From Bedellia somnulentella (lineage: Eukaryota > Arthropoda > Insecta > Lepidoptera > Bedelliidae): a stretch of 64,000 nucleotides of DNA. The position numbers and the translations under genes were made by a program. Numbering within the stretch: the stretch's first letter is position 1; each line of letters opens with the position of its first letter. Where the stretch lies: NCBI GenBank assembly GCA_963576735.1, contig OY755183.1, positions 17,689,213-17,753,212 of the forward strand, given 5' to 3'. Positions 53,359 to 63,869 of the stretch are shown piece after piece. A model generated the notes under the pieces. The model saw only the letters and a program-made list of their open reading frames with translations. It had not been told where the DNA came from and did no database searches.

Positions 53359-53871
53359 GATTATTACTAATAAATAAAGAATAAATAAAGGAAAGAAAAA
53401 TTTCGACACAGGCGGGATTCGAACCCGCGACCTCGGGTATACGCCCCCGTCGCCGTGTTTGCGTTTCCTACCTCCGAATTTTTTACTAATTCGGAAGGCC
53501 ACTTGCCTATCTTTTCAGATAGAATGCAAATGTTGAAAACGCCTAACTATCATATTTGCATTCTATCTGAAAAGATAGGCAAGTGGCCTTCCGAATTAGT
53601 AAAAAAATCGGAGGTAGGAAACGCAAACACTACTAAAACGTAATAATTAAAGAATAAATAAATGATACTATATGATATACTAAAACGTGTAAAAGAAATA
53701 AAGGATAGAAGAATTTCGCGCTGGCAGCCATTGACACGGTAGCTCAATTGGCAAGAGCGACGGGGGCGTATACCCGGGGTCGCGGGTTCGAATCCCGCCT
53801 GTGTCGAAATTTTTCTTTCCTTTATTTATTCCTTATTTATTGAGGTTTTCATGAACAAAAAGATTTAAATT
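53359..53871 (+). mobile_element. Fold-back family with tRNA-like segment, copy a
   Basis: Flanked by AAAGAACGGTA at 53348-53358 and 53872-53882 (11 bp, perfect). The left half is an inverted copy of parts of the right half: tail, tRNA-like 3' half, and a block of about 78 bp (GTTTGCGTTTCCTACCTCCG ... AGATAGAATGCAAATG, 53456-53540). The right half is that block forward, a spacer, the tRNA-like segment (53733-53805) and the tail ending TTTTCATGAACAAAAAG. The transcript would fold into a long hairpin. No protein is encoded. Confidence 0.82.
53733..53805 (+). ncRNA. 73-nt tRNA-like segment in fold-back copy a
   Basis: It has tRNA length, a 7-bp acceptor with one G-U pair, a D arm (TAGCTCAATTGGC) and a perfect T arm (GCGGGTTCGAATCCCGC). 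The anticodon stem has only about four pairs around an 8-nt loop (GGCGTATA), so it is unlikely to serve in translation. It probably supplies pol III promoter boxes. Confidence 0.65.
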
Positions 53872-53882
53872 AAAGAACGGTA

Positions 53883-54504
53883 AATATTCAGGAAACACAA
53901 CACACAACAACTCTAGTTCAAAACCCCTTCCTCCCAAAACAAGATATTTTACCTTAGCACTTTAGTATTACTGAATACTAAATGAATGTCATTGAAATAC
54001 TAAATCAGTTATCCGTTACGCTCTCAAGTCACCAAAACGATTGATAAATATTCAATGCTGCGGCTTAACTTCGCAATTACTGCTGATTCTCTGACTCTTG
54101 AATCAAACAGAATATGGTTGAATTTTCGAGGACCTAGTTTCAAGCTATTTACCGTATGGTGTGTTCTGTATGGAGTCAAAACTATAAAAACCGGCCAAGT
54201 ATAACTATTATATCTATGACAACAGCAAAACACACGTATGTGTTGTGCGAGCATGGTAGCACCTTAAGTACTTATTATGTTGTAACAACGACAACAAAAA
54301 TACATCACCTGTGATTTTCTTTTTACTACACATAAATACAACGTAGGTAATAGTTGGTGATGATATTCTAGTCCCATCACCAAACTATCACTTAAGCAAC
54401 CCCGTTTCTGCGACACTCCATGAGAAGTTAAAAAGTAGTGGTTTTCTCGGCTGATACTAAACAGGTACCATAACCTAACATTAGCATTTTATTACACTAC
54501 TAGT
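53883..54504. other. No gene seen
   Basis: No repeat or exon recognised. Confidence 0.45.
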
Positions 54505-55026
54505 GGTCCGCCCCGGCTTCGCACGGATGGTGTTAAATATTTTCACTGTTTACCCCCTACATTATTTAGCGTGATGTTATATATCCTATGTCCTTTTCCT
54601 GGTTCTAAGCTACCTCTCCAACAATTTTCAGCCAGATCATCTGTTCTCGAGTTATAAATAGTATAACTGACACGACTTTCTTTTATATATATTATGTGGT
54701 TGTTGTGCCTCACTCGACATAGATAGGTATAGTGTGTCGCGGACTTTTTGTAGATATTTATATGATCTACAATTAATTATAACATTTTTATGGTTCTATC
54801 TTTTGTAGTTTAGGCAGCGTACGCAAAATAAGTAACTTCTTTGGTTGTTTTTTTTTCAGTTTGTGCACGAAAAATCCAAATATATTACGGAACCCTATTT
54901 TTTTTCAAAATAAAATATAGTCTATGTTACTCGTGGATAATGTAGCTTTCGAATGGTGAAAGAATTTTAAAAATCGGTCAAGTAGTTTTTGAGCCTATTC
55001 ATTATAACCAAACAAACAAAGTTTTC
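54505..55026 (-). mobile_element. Helitron-like non-autonomous element
   Basis: On the minus strand it begins TCTACACTAATATTATAAAG and ends GGCGGACCACTAGT after a GC-rich stretch (CGTGCGAAGCCGGGGC) that can form a small hairpin. TC...CTAG-T ends with no target duplication are Helitron features, and this type is abundant in Lepidoptera. The base before TC is G and not the expected A, which suggests an aged copy. Non-coding. Confidence 0.65.
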
Positions 55027-55418
55027 CTCTTTATAATATTAGTGTAGACATCGAAAAAGTAAGTGGATCTCCAGGTACCTGAATGCAAAGCAGTGATATT
55101 CAATTGTCTTCCTGGCTATAGTTAATGAAATAGACAGGTGATTAATGATGTTTACCTTGTAAGGTGATTTATAACAACTCAAAGTCTTCGTTAATATAAT
55201 TATTTTGGGATACATCGAGAAATTGGATTACTCTCTTGATTAGTGTATAGCACAAAATTCCTTTTATATTGAACTATCACTAGAAAACACAAACAACTTT
55301 TTTATTCTATGACTTTATCGCAGTATCACACAGATGAAGTCCGGCTCGGAGCAAGCACAATTTAATGACGCGGTATGGCATACTAAGTCAACGATATGTT
55401 TAATACCATAAATTAAAG
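55027..55418. other. No gene seen
   Basis: AT-rich. Nothing recognised. Confidence 0.45.
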
Positions 55419-55428
55419 ATATAAATAA

Positions 55429-55848
55429 AAAATAAAGGAAAGAAAAAGTTCTACACCAGCGGGGATCGAACCCTCGACCTCCTTATTTACCCTTTATTTA
55501 TTAGTAATAATCCCCACATGAAGTTTTCATGAACAAAAACATTCAAATTATGTTCTCAACATTTGCAATCTATCAGAAAAGGTAGACAAGTGGCCTTCCG
55601 AATTTGTTAAAAATTCGAAGGTAGGGAACGCAAACACAACTTAAAAGTGTAAAACAAACAAAGGATGGATGAATTTCGCACTGGACGCCATTAATACTGT
55701 AGCTCAATTGGCAAAGCGACAGGGGCGTATACCCGGAGGTCGCGGGTTCGATCCCCGCCGGTGTCGAAATTTTTCAGTCCTTTATTTATCCTTTATTAAT
55801 TAGTAAAAATCCCCACATGAGGTTTTCATGAAAGAAATCATCCAAATT
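55429..55848 (+). mobile_element. Fold-back family with tRNA-like segment, copy c
   Basis: It starts with the inverted tail and inverted T arm (AGCGGGGATCGAACCCTCGA), then the forward tail (CCCCACATGAAG, TTTTCATGAACAAAAAC), then the body block (TTGCAATCTATCAGAAAAGG), the tRNA-like segment and a second forward tail. It is flanked by ATATAAATAA at 55419-55428 and 55849-55858 (10 bp, low complexity). Confidence 0.75.
55693..55765 (+). ncRNA. 73-nt tRNA-like segment in fold-back copy c
   Basis: It has the same layout as 53733-53805, with T arm GCGGGTTCGATCCCCGC. The acceptor stem is weaker (AATACTG against CGGTGTC). Confidence 0.55.
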
Positions 55849-55861
55849 ATATAAATAACAT

Positions 55862-56105
55862 TGCTGTGTAGGGTCGGCTTAGAATAGCACTACCCCATTT
55901 CTTCCGATGGGTGTACGTAAGAGGCGACTAACGGTATTGGGGCTTTTATATGTTTAGTGGGAGAAGTGGTTGGCGACCCATGCAACTGCTTTTATTTTAC
56001 CATCTTTTCTCCACTTAGCTATCCAAAAGTGGTTGAAGAATTTCTAATTCCTTAGCTCTGGCTACCCCTTCTAGGGATTTTTAGCCGTGAGTATATGTAT
56101 GTATG
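55862..56105 (+). mobile_element. SINE1 copy, target of the Gypsy element
   Basis: A diverged copy whose TATG tail is interrupted at 56105 by the Gypsy LTR. Confidence 0.75.
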
Positions 56106-56361
56106 TGTGCCTACTATGTACTCATTAGTCATTCGTCACGAAAATCTAGGACAGACTTACATCATGTTTTATGCACTCGGCACCACTCCTTATTTGTATG
56201 TGTAATTAATTTATCTTAGATACTAGATTTTAACAAACGACTTCTGCACCAACCTTTGTAAAGTACGGTTCACCTGAGAATAAATACAGTTCCACATTTT
56301 GAGTGTTTATCTTCTATCACCAAGTTAGCCACTTAGCACCTACGCATTAACATCCGCCAAA
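56106..56361 (+). repeat. Gypsy 5' LTR
   Basis: 256 bp, starting TGTGCCTACTATG and ending CCGCCAAA. It contains AATAAA at about 56279. The terminus is not the usual CA; the end is fixed by comparison with the 3' LTR. Confidence 0.9.
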
Positions 56362-56362
56362 C

Positions 56363-56394
56363 TGGTGACCCCGACGTGATCAGAAGGTTGCGTG
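56363..56394 (+). promoter_or_regulatory. tRNA-Trp primer site followed by sense tRNA-Trp sequence
   Basis: TGGTGACCCCGACGTGA (56363-56379) is complementary to the 3' end of animal tRNA-Trp. The next bases, GATCAGAAGGTTGCGTG (56378-56394), match the same tRNA in sense orientation (3' side of the anticodon arm into the T arm), as I recall that tRNA. Confidence 0.75.
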
Positions 56395-56454
56395 ATCCTG
56401 TCCTAGGAGATACGAAAACACAAATAAAGAAGCCTACCAACAAGGTGCTACAGT

Positions 56455-59400
56455 ATGGCCCAATCTGAACCGAGTCAACGAACCACGCCAGAACTATCGA
56501 CAGTGACTGTCTCGTCTCGTCTTCCTGAATTCTGGTGCGATCAACCGCGCTTATGGTTCGTACAAATAGAAGCAATCTTGACACCTCAAAAACTTAGTGA
56601 TGAAGCGAAATTTAATCTGGTGGTAACCAAACTCGGCAAAGATGTAATCAAGCAAGTCAGTGACATCCTGTTAACGCCACCAGCGACTAAAAAATATGAA
56701 GCCTTGAAAACAAGACTCTTAACTGTTTACGAGGAATCGGAAAATAGACAACTGCAAAAATTATTGAGCGAAATTGAACTCGGTGATCAGAAACCGTCAC
56801 ATTTGCTACGCAATATGCGCGATTTGGCCAGGAGCAAGATTCCAGATGAAACTCTGAACATAATGTGGCAAGGACACCTTCCATCATCAATTCGTGCTGT
56901 TCTCGCCGTGAGCGAGGTGAAAGATTTAGAGAACTTAGCAGCGATCGCTGATAAAATTATGGAAAATACTCGACCTCTCCATGTTACAGAAGTCTCCTCC
57001 TGCAGCAAGAATACCAGTAGATCTGATGAATTTACAGCGCTACAAGCACAAATAGCACAACTAAATCTGCAGGTCATGGAATTACAGAGATCAAGACCTA
57101 GACAAAGGAATTTTAATGATTTTCGGCGCTACCATAGTCGATCTGTTTCGAGAGGCCGTAAGGTGAATCATGCCGTATCAAATGACACTGGCAGACTTTG
57201 TTATTATCATCGTCGATTTCGCCATAGAGCTAATAAATGTACAGATCCGTGCTCCTGGAAAAAAAATAGCAGACCATTCGGAAAACTAAAATCGGTGCAG
57301 CCAGTGGCGGATGTCTGCACCATCTCCCCTTCTCATCGCCTCTGCGTGACCGACTCAAACAGTGGTCTACGTTTTTTGGTGGATACGGGAGCTAATGTCT
57401 CAGTACTACCGGCTACTAAGAAATCATTTAGAAACGACTCAAGTGATGGATACAAATTATACGCTGCAAACGGCACGGAAATAAGAACGTACGGAACTAA
57501 AAACCTAGTACTAAATTTAAAATTACGAAGACCGTATTTATGGACATTTATTTTGGCAGACGTAAAACAACCAATCCTGGGAGCTGATTTCCTCAGTCAT
57601 CATAAACTTTTGGTAGACATAAACGGGAGAAAGATCATCGACGCAGTGACTAATCTAAATGTTATTGGATCTATAGTCAATTACGAATACGTGAACATCA
57701 AAACAATTGACGTGACAAATTCTTACTATGATTTGTTATCAGCTTATCCCGACATTACGAAACCTGTGTGCTATAAAGACACCCCAAAACATAATGTTGT
57801 GCATCACATCGAGACTACCGGATCACCCGTATTTGCACGTTCACGGCCGCTTCCCCCAGACAAATACGCCAAGGTAAAAAAGGAATTTGATTACATGCAG
57901 CAAATCGGTATTTGTCGACCTTCTAAGAGTTGCTGGGCAAGCCCACTACACGTCGTGCTTAAGAAGAACGGTGAATTGCGACCCTGTGGTGATTATCGCA
58001 ATTTAAACTCAATAACGAAGCCAGACAGATATCCAATTCCAAGAATCCACGATTTCCAATACCTCTTGGCAGGGAAAAAGATATTCTCACGCATAGATCT
58101 TCAGCGAGCTTACCATTTTGTGCCAGTTGCTCCGGAGGATATCGAGAAGACGGCAATCATCACGCCCTTCGGACTGTATGAATTTCCGAGAATGACATTT
58201 GGCTTACGTAATGCTAGTCAAACCTTTCAGCGTTTCATGAATAACGTCGTATACCACGGGCTGAACTTTCTGTTTAATTTTGTAGACGATACCATAATTG
58301 CTTCGGATTCAGAAGCTGAGCACCGTTTACACCTAAACATCGTTTTCGAACGCCTGAACCAGCATGGTGTGACTATAAACTTAGCGAAATGTGAATTCGG
58401 TAAGGAAGAAATTGACTTTCTGGGATATCACGTCTCAAACAAAGGAATACAACCATTGGAAGACCGCGTCAAAGCTTTAGCTGAATACCCCAAACCCGAA
58501 ACAGTAGAACAGCTAAGAAGATTTTTGGGTATGATTAATTTCTACAGAAGTCATTTACCTAAAGCAGCCAAATATCAAGAACCTTTGAATTTATATTTAC
58601 ACAACAAAAAGCGGAAAGATAAATCGCGCATTTCGTGGACTGAAGAAGCCGAAAATGCTTTCACTCTGTGCAAGAATAGCCTCCGTGAAGCTGCGTTACT
58701 GGCTCATCCCGTAGCTGGAGCCCCTTTGGCTTTAGTGACTGATGCCTCAAACACATGTGCGGGAGCCGTACTGGAACAAAAAGTGGGCAAAAGTTGGCAG
58801 CCACTAAGTTTTTTCTCATGTAAGTTCAGTGAAGCCCAAAAACGGTATTCTGCCTACGACAGGGAATTGCTGGCTATTTACATGGCCACCAAACATTTTC
58901 GAAACATGATAGAAGGCCAAAATGTTACCGTGTTTACTGACCACAAGCCACTGGTATACGCGCTTAACAAGAAAACAACTTCTACGGATACCCCGCGAAG
59001 GCTGAGACACCTGGATTTCATCAGCCAGTTTTGTACTTCAATTCAACACATTCAAGGCTCCGAAAATAAAGTCGCTGATGCATTGTCGCGAATTGAACAA
59101 ATAGACATGCCTTCTCCTATGAATTACGAAGAATTATCCAAATTTCAAAAAGAAGATGAAGAATTAAAATTAATGCAAAAATCCAAGAATTTAAAATTCA
59201 AAACAATTACTTATCCAAACTCTAACATGCCTATTTACTGTGAGATATCAAAAGAATCGGCACGACCATATTTGCCAGAGCAGTTTCGTGTAGCAGTCTT
59301 CAAAACCATACATGGAATTAGTCATCCGGGCACAAGAGCTACTAGGAAAATGATCGGAAATAGATATTTCTGGAAGTCAATGAACAAGGATATAAACGAT

Positions 59401-60432
59401 TGGACACGATCATGTTTGGATTGTCAAAAATCTAAGATACAAAGACACACAATTTCACCTCTCGGTTCATTTCCAACAAGTGAACGTTTTCAACACTTGC
59501 ACATTGACATTGTGGGTCCTTTATCGTACTGTCAAGGATACAAATATTTGCTCACAATGATAGATCGAGCTACAAATTGGCCTGAAGCCATACCTCTGCA
59601 AGATATCACAGCTGAGTCAGTGGCAGAGGGAGTTTACAATCAGTGGATTACGAGGTTTGGATGTCCGTTGAGAATTACCACTGATCAAGGACGTCAATTT
59701 GAGTCACATTTATTCACCAACCTGACAAGATGCATGGGCATCAAGAAAATCCACACAACAGCATATCACCCTCAGGCAAATGGAAAAATTGAAAGATGGC
59801 ACAGGACCCTAAAGGCAGCTTTAATGTCGCGTGGAAACACAGAAAACTGGGTTACCGAACTGCCCACAGTCCTCTTAGGATTAAGGGCAAGTCTCCGCGA
59901 CGACACTGAAACATCAGCAGCAGAACTTGTGTACGGAACCCCCATAAAGCTTCCCGGTGATTTCTTTGAGCCGACAACGCAGAAGATCCCAGATAGCGAT
60001 ACATTTCTCCAGAATCTGAGGAAACGCATACGAATGTACTCAGCAGTTCCAAGAAAACCATACCATCAGAGAAACATGTTCATCCATCCTGAATTAAAAA
60101 CGTGTACATACGTATTTGTACGCTGCGACCACACTACAAGACCTTTGACCCCACCCTATTCTGGACCCTACAAAGTCATAAAACGGGACGATAAAACTTT
60201 TGATATAAAGTTTTCGGACAAAACCAGAACAGTATCAATTGACCGTTTGAAACCTGCATTTTTAATACACAGTGATACTGAAATTGAATCATCACAAACA
60301 AAAAAGGTAGAAATATTTAGATCAAGCAAAGATCCGAACACGGGTAACAAAGATGGTAACGAAAAACAAAACAGTCCGTTACGAACACGATCCGGACGCC
60401 TTATTAAGAGGACAGTGTGGTTCAACAATTGA
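56455..60432 (+). CDS. Gypsy Gag-Pol polyprotein
   Basis: 1325 residues in one uninterrupted frame. The Gag capsid comes first ([33 protein letters not shown], then [14 protein letters not shown]). The CHCC zinc motif is at residues 249-266 ([18 protein letters not shown]). The protease has VDTGA near residue 309. RT includes [11 protein letters not shown] and the catalytic FVDD near residue 608. RNase H starts near 760 ([21 protein letters not shown]). The integrase HHCC domain lies at about 953-993 (HGISHPG ... CLDCQKSK), and the core acidic residues are in [19 protein letters not shown] and [12 protein letters not shown] (to about 1125). A C-terminal tail follows ([12 protein letters not shown]). 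Gag and Pol are fused without a frameshift, as in CsRn1 elements. The ATG is the first after the leader. Confidence 0.95.
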   Translation: MAQSEPSQRTTPELSTVTVSSRLPEFWCDQPRLWFVQIEAILTPQKLSDEAKFNLVVTKLGKDVIKQVSDILLTPPATKKYEALKTRLLTVYEESENRQLQKLLSEIELGDQKPSHLLRNMRDLARSKIPDETLNIMWQGHLPSSIRAVLAVSEVKDLENLAAIADKIMENTRPLHVTEVSSCSKNTSRSDEFTALQAQIAQLNLQVMELQRSRPRQRNFNDFRRYHSRSVSRGRKVNHAVSNDTGRLCYYHRRFRHRANKCTDPCSWKKNSRPFGKLKSVQPVADVCTISPSHRLCVTDSNSGLRFLVDTGANVSVLPATKKSFRNDSSDGYKLYAANGTEIRTYGTKNLVLNLKLRRPYLWTFILADVKQPILGADFLSHHKLLVDINGRKIIDAVTNLNVIGSIVNYEYVNIKTIDVTNSYYDLLSAYPDITKPVCYKDTPKHNVVHHIETTGSPVFARSRPLPPDKYAKVKKEFDYMQQIGICRPSKSCWASPLHVVLKKNGELRPCGDYRNLNSITKPDRYPIPRIHDFQYLLAGKKIFSRIDLQRAYHFVPVAPEDIEKTAIITPFGLYEFPRMTFGLRNASQTFQRFMNNVVYHGLNFLFNFVDDTIIASDSEAEHRLHLNIVFERLNQHGVTINLAKCEFGKEEIDFLGYHVSNKGIQPLEDRVKALAEYPKPETVEQLRRFLGMINFYRSHLPKAAKYQEPLNLYLHNKKRKDKSRISWTEEAENAFTLCKNSLREAALLAHPVAGAPLALVTDASNTCAGAVLEQKVGKSWQPLSFFSCKFSEAQKRYSAYDRELLAIYMATKHFRNMIEGQNVTVFTDHKPLVYALNKKTTSTDTPRRLRHLDFISQFCTSIQHIQGSENKVADALSRIEQIDMPSPMNYEELSKFQKEDEELKLMQKSKNLKFKTITYPNSNMPIYCEISKESARPYLPEQFRVAVFKTIHGISHPGTRATRKMIGNRYFWKSMNKDINDWTRSCLDCQKSKIQRHTISPLGSFPTSERFQHLHIDIVGPLSYCQGYKYLLTMIDRATNWPEAIPLQDITAESVAEGVYNQWITRFGCPLRITTDQGRQFESHLFTNLTRCMGIKKIHTTAYHPQANGKIERWHRTLKAALMSRGNTENWVTELPTVLLGLRASLRDDTETSAAELVYGTPIKLPGDFFEPTTQKIPDSDTFLQNLRKRIRMYSAVPRKPYHQRNMFIHPELKTCTYVFVRCDHTTRPLTPPYSGPYKVIKRDDKTFDIKFSDKTRTVSIDRLKPAFLIHSDTEIESSQTKKVEIFRSSKDPNTGNKDGNEKQNSPLRTRSGRLIKRTVWFNN

Positions 60433-60495
60433 AATTTCGATTCATTACCACTTTGTCACCAGGAGAAAATACTTACTGCAATAAAAATCCTAAAG

Positions 60496-60771
60496 ATGGG
60501 AAAAACTCAGAGTCGCGAAGAAGTCATCATCGCGCAAAATGGAGCAGGAAATTCGGCTAGCTCTAACTTGCTCCATGAAATTACCCATAGCAAGCTAGAC
60601 CTCATACTACTGATTATATTCGGAATAGCATTCATAGCAACATGCTATTTTATTGGCAAATGCTGTAAAAGGAAATACTCAGCATTTCTCCAAAGAGAAC
60701 TACAAGGATCACAGGCTAGCCGCCGTCTCAATGATGGCAATCGCCCCTCACCGGTATACTCTGTTAACTAG
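60496..60771 (+). CDS. Small single-pass membrane protein in the Gypsy element
   Basis: 91 residues, starting 63 bases after the pol stop and well before the 3' LTR. The N-terminus MGKTQSREEVIIAQNG fits an N-myristoylation signal (Gly2, Ser6). Residues about 33-55 form one hydrophobic helix (LDLILLIIFGIAFIATCYFI), followed by Cys-Cys and basic residues (GKCCKRKY), a possible palmitoylation and inside-positive anchor, and a polar tail. It is in the place of an env gene but lacks everything an envelope protein needs: no signal peptide, ectodomain or cleavage site. It is likely an accessory membrane-anchored protein of unknown role. I do not recognise it with certainty. Its preservation in a young copy suggests it is a true gene of the family. 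Confidence 0.7.
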   Translation: MGKTQSREEVIIAQNGAGNSASSNLLHEITHSKLDLILLIIFGIAFIATCYFIGKCCKRKYSAFLQRELQGSQASRRLNDGNRPSPVYSVN

Positions 60772-61009
60772 CCCAAGGAGGGAAGAAAAAGTTAAAATTT
60801 CAGCAAAAGTGATAGTTAATTAAAGTGCAGTGAAGTGAAGTGAATATATATTACCCATATATAATGGTAAAATAACGTAATACTAAATTAATTATTTTAT
60901 TATTTACTTAAAGTAAAATGTATACTTTATTTTTATTTTTAAAGCTAAGAGTGTCTCCTTTAATTTTACTTTGTACAATTATTTTTAAATTTCTTTAAAA
61001 TTTTTTTTT
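60772..61009 (+). other. Gypsy 3' non-coding region
   Basis: AT-rich sequence between the small ORF and the polypurine tract. No open frame. Confidence 0.6.
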
Positions 61010-61022
61010 GGAAGGGAAGTGG
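61010..61022 (+). promoter_or_regulatory. Gypsy polypurine tract
   Basis: GGAAGGGAAGTGG immediately before the 3' LTR. Confidence 0.85.
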
Positions 61023-61278
61023 TGTGCCTACTATGTACTCATTAGTCATTCGTCACGAAAATCTAGGACAGACTTACATCATGTTTTATGCACTCGGCAC
61101 CACTCCTTATTTGTATGTGTAATTAATTTATCTTAGATACTAGATTTTAACAAACGACTTCTGCACCAACCTTTGTAAAGTACGGTTCACCTGAGAATAA
61201 ATCCAGTTCCACATTTTGAGTGTTTATCTTCTATCACCAAGTTAGCCACTTAGCACCTACGCATTAACATCCGCCAAA
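61023..61278 (+). repeat. Gypsy 3' LTR
   Basis: Matches 56106-56361 except for one base (61203), followed by TATG. Confidence 0.9.
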
Positions 61279-61282
61279 TATG

Positions 61283-61559
61283 TATAAATAACATCCAAAA
61301 CTAGGAAACAATCAATCGTATTCACCATAAAAATGTTGAACTCAGCTGGATGCGAATGAACTGTTGATGATATTGATTTCAATTTGTATTTCACGACAAT
61401 TTCATACCAAGGGTTTGTTAATAAACACTACCATTTATAGCGGCCGTTCTCAAACCATTTGTTGATTGAATTGGATTTGAACTTAATAGCCTAAGTCTGC
61501 TCAATTTTGAATCCATCACCATAACAGATACATATTGCGGCAGCAGTGATATTGAATAA
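61283..61559. other. No gene seen
   Basis: AT-rich, nothing recognised. Confidence 0.45.
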
Positions 61560-61700
61560 GTATTGTCCATGCAAAATGTGGGTACTCTGAACACCAGGTG
61601 ACAATGTCACGTGATGTTCAGAAGTATTAGTACCTCTGCCAACCCCTTCGGGGATGTTCGGCGTGAACGTTTGTTGTGTTTGTGTTGTGTTGTGTATTAG
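61560..61700 (+). mobile_element. SINE2 copy, 5'-truncated
   Basis: It has the 'TGTCCATGCAAAATGTGGG' block, the ACCAGGTGAC/CACGTGATGTT hairpin, AACCCCTTCGGGG and GGCGTGAACG, then a TTGTG-type tail. Confidence 0.75.
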
Positions 61701-62508
61701 TGAAAAATTGGTAGCAATTAATGTAAAATTTACAAGAATATCCTCAAGGAAATCTAGGTACGAATGCTTATAAGTTATTCGAACATTTAGAGGAAAGGAG
61801 TTTCCGTCGTGACTTTAACCTTAACCTTATTTTATAATTTATCAGTAAATAACCCGAAACCAAACATCACATCGAAACAACAAAAAAATAACTGCCTATT
61901 CCATCAATTTATTCAAGAATATCATTCTAATAATTTAGTTACTTTCTTTTTTTTTTATATTTACTTATATTGTTTTTTTATCTTATAAATCTCATCGTTC
62001 ACGCATGATTTATGAATCTCCAAAAGGTTGGCAAAGATAATACCTAATAGTTTTGAACATCACGTAGTTTTTGTGAGGTTCCCATTATTGCTAAGGCAGT
62101 GTTTGTGTCTGTGTCACATATCATTCTTATTTCGGTTCCTGATTTGATATCATATTTCCTCTTCAGTATCTTTCTTAATTACATAATCATCTGAAATGAT
62201 AATGAAGTTATGACTGCTCTAGCATGCATGTCGAAACACATTCAAACAATTATTTTAAAATACCCTCAGATTTCCCGCAATCAAGTAGTTACTCACAATT
62301 CGTCTGTGCTGACGACTTTCACTGGCTTCCGCCTTAATTAGCTGGGCTAATTAAACGAACCGAATCTAGCCTAGGCTAATAGACCAATTTTCTGCAACTC
62401 GTTTTGTGATGAAAAACGAAACTGGAAAGGGAAGTGTAAGTTGTAGTTGCCTTATTGTGCCATTTTCGAGCTGAAGAAGGCTCAGAGAATATTAGTACAA
62501 ATCTCAAT
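61701..62508. other. No gene; one SINE2 remnant
   Basis: AT-rich. A degenerate minus-strand SINE2 end lies at 61990-62105 (TCGTTCACGCATGATTTATG, TTTTGAACATCACGTAG). Confidence 0.45.
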
Positions 62509-62520
62509 CCATTAAATATT

Positions 62521-62701
62521 TAATTTAATGTTTTTTGACATGAATTCCTCATGTGGGGATTATTACTCATAAATAAAAGATGTTATTAAAGGAAAGAAAA
62601 AAAAAAAAGAAAAAAAAATAAAATTCTTTCCTTTAATAACATCTTTTATTTATGAGTAATAATCCCCACATGAGGAATTCATGTCAAAAAACATTAAATT
62701 A
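62521..62701. repeat. Perfect 78-bp inverted repeat
   Basis: 62521-62598 and 62624-62701 are exact reverse complements around an A-rich 25-bp loop. Each arm is the tail of the fold-back family (AATAATCCCCACATGAGG, CTTTCCTTTAATAACATC). Confidence 0.9.
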
Positions 62702-62968
62702 TGTGATAGTTAGGCGTTTCCAACATTTGCATTCTATCTGAAAAGGTAGACAAGTGGCCGTCCGAATTAGTTAAAAATTCGGAGGTAGGAAACGCAAACA
62801 CTACTTGAACGTGTAAAAAAGAAACAAAGGATAGAGAAATTTCGCGCTGGATGCCAACTGACACTGTAGCTCAGTTGGCAGAGCGACGGGGGCGTATACC
62901 CGAAGGTCGCGGGTTCGAACCCCGCCAGTGTCGAAATTTTTCTTTCCTTTAATAACATCTTTTATTTA
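62523..62968 (+). mobile_element. Fold-back family with tRNA-like segment, copy b
   Basis: The order is inverted tail, A-rich loop, forward tail, body block (TTTGCATTCTATCTGAAAAG ... TTCGGAGGTAGGAAACGC), spacer, tRNA-like segment (62860-62932), then a second forward tail. It is flanked by the perfect 14-bp duplication CCATTAAATATTTA (62509-62522 and 62969-62982). Confidence 0.88.
62860..62932 (+). ncRNA. 73-nt tRNA-like segment in fold-back copy b
   Basis: The best preserved of the three. It has a perfect 7-bp acceptor (GACACTG/CAGTGTC), D stem GCTC/GAGC and a perfect T arm (GCGGG TTCGAAC CCCGC). The anticodon arm is aberrant (four pairs, 8-nt loop GGCGTATA), so decoding is doubtful. Confidence 0.7.
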
Positions 62969-63013
62969 CCATTAAATATTTATTTAAAGTCACATATACT
63001 TTGATTTATTTAT

Positions 63014-63232
63014 TATGCTGCGTAGTGTCGGCTTAGATTAGCACTAATCTTACCCACTAGGCTTTTTTTAATGGATTTTTGGGGGATGCGGTTGGAAACC
63101 CATCGCCAACAACCTTTATTTTACAATCTTTTCCCCAATTAACTTCCTAAAGTGGCAGAGGAATTTCTAACTCCTTAGCTCTGGCTACCCCTTCTAGGGA
63201 TTTATAGCCGTGAGTATATGTATGTATATATT
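63014..63232 (+). mobile_element. SINE1 copy
   Basis: Small deletion in the head block, TATG-type tail present. Confidence 0.72.
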
Positions 63233-63409
63233 TATAGAAGCATCGGTGTCTGAAATAAACGTTATATAGCTGTGACACTTCCATTGTTTCTTCAAAGAAA
63301 ATGTCAAAATCATTTTACTAAGTGAACTTACTTTTTGCTCGATGTTGATAATGGTAACCGATGGCTGTTCAAATATTCTCTGAATAAAAACTATAGATAA
63401 CTTACACAC

Positions 63410-63645
63410 AGCTGTGTAGTGTCGGCTTAGAATAACACTACCCCATTTCTACCCGTCGGTGATCGTAAGAGGCGACTTAGGGTAAAGCGACTTTCCAAGT
63501 GATCTTTGGGCGGTGTGGTTGGAGACCCGTCACCAAAAACATTTATAATTACCATCTTTTCCCCACTCAACTTCCAAAAGTGGCTGAGGAATTTCTCATT
63601 CCAAAGCTCTGGCTACCCCGTTTAGGGCATTATAGCCGTGAGTAA
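63410..63645 (+). mobile_element. SINE1 copy
   Basis: Head 'GCTGTGTAGTGTCGGCTTAG' and the block 'GATCGTAAGAGGCGACTTAG'. The tail is short. Confidence 0.75.
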
Positions 63646-63679
63646 TTAAGTATGTGTCTTACCCACACTTACTTACACA

Positions 63680-63868
63680 GTTGTGTAGTGTTAGATAAGA
63701 ATAGCATTAAAATAATTCCCGCGGGTGGCGCAAGACATGATTTGGGTTATTGAGGCTGTCTAAGTGATTGTTCAGCGATGCGGTCCAACTTCCAAAAGTG
63801 CCAGAAAATTGCCTAACTATGAAGCTCCGGCTTCACCTCTTTTTAAAAGATATAGCCGTGAACATACA
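63680..63868 (+). repeat. SINE1 copy, degenerate
   Basis: The head is eroded and the internal region partly deleted. The 'CAACTTCCAAAAGTGCC' block is recognisable. Confidence 0.6.
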
Positions 63869-63869
63869 T

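Larger units (their letters stand above)
56106..61278 (+). mobile_element. CsRn1/Kabuki-like Ty3/Gypsy LTR retrotransposon
   Basis: Two 256-bp LTRs differ at a single base (A at 56286, C at 61203), with a TATG duplication at 56102-56105 and 61279-61282. The primer site matches tRNA-Trp, and Gag has a CHCC instead of a CCHC zinc motif; both are hallmarks of the CsRn1 clade (which includes Bombyx Kabuki). One fused gag-pol frame and one small downstream ORF are intact, so this copy could be active. Confidence 0.93.

Noticed and set aside
60496..60771. Envelope gene of an errantivirus-like element
   Set aside because: Far too short, and without a signal peptide, ectodomain or cleavage site.
53733..62932. 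Functional tRNA genes
   Set aside because: The three 73-nt segments have an aberrant anticodon loop and always sit inside the same repeat family.
41745..62968. Hammerhead ribozyme in the fold-back family
   Set aside because: I looked for the CTGATGA and GAAA core around the tail hairpin and did not find it.
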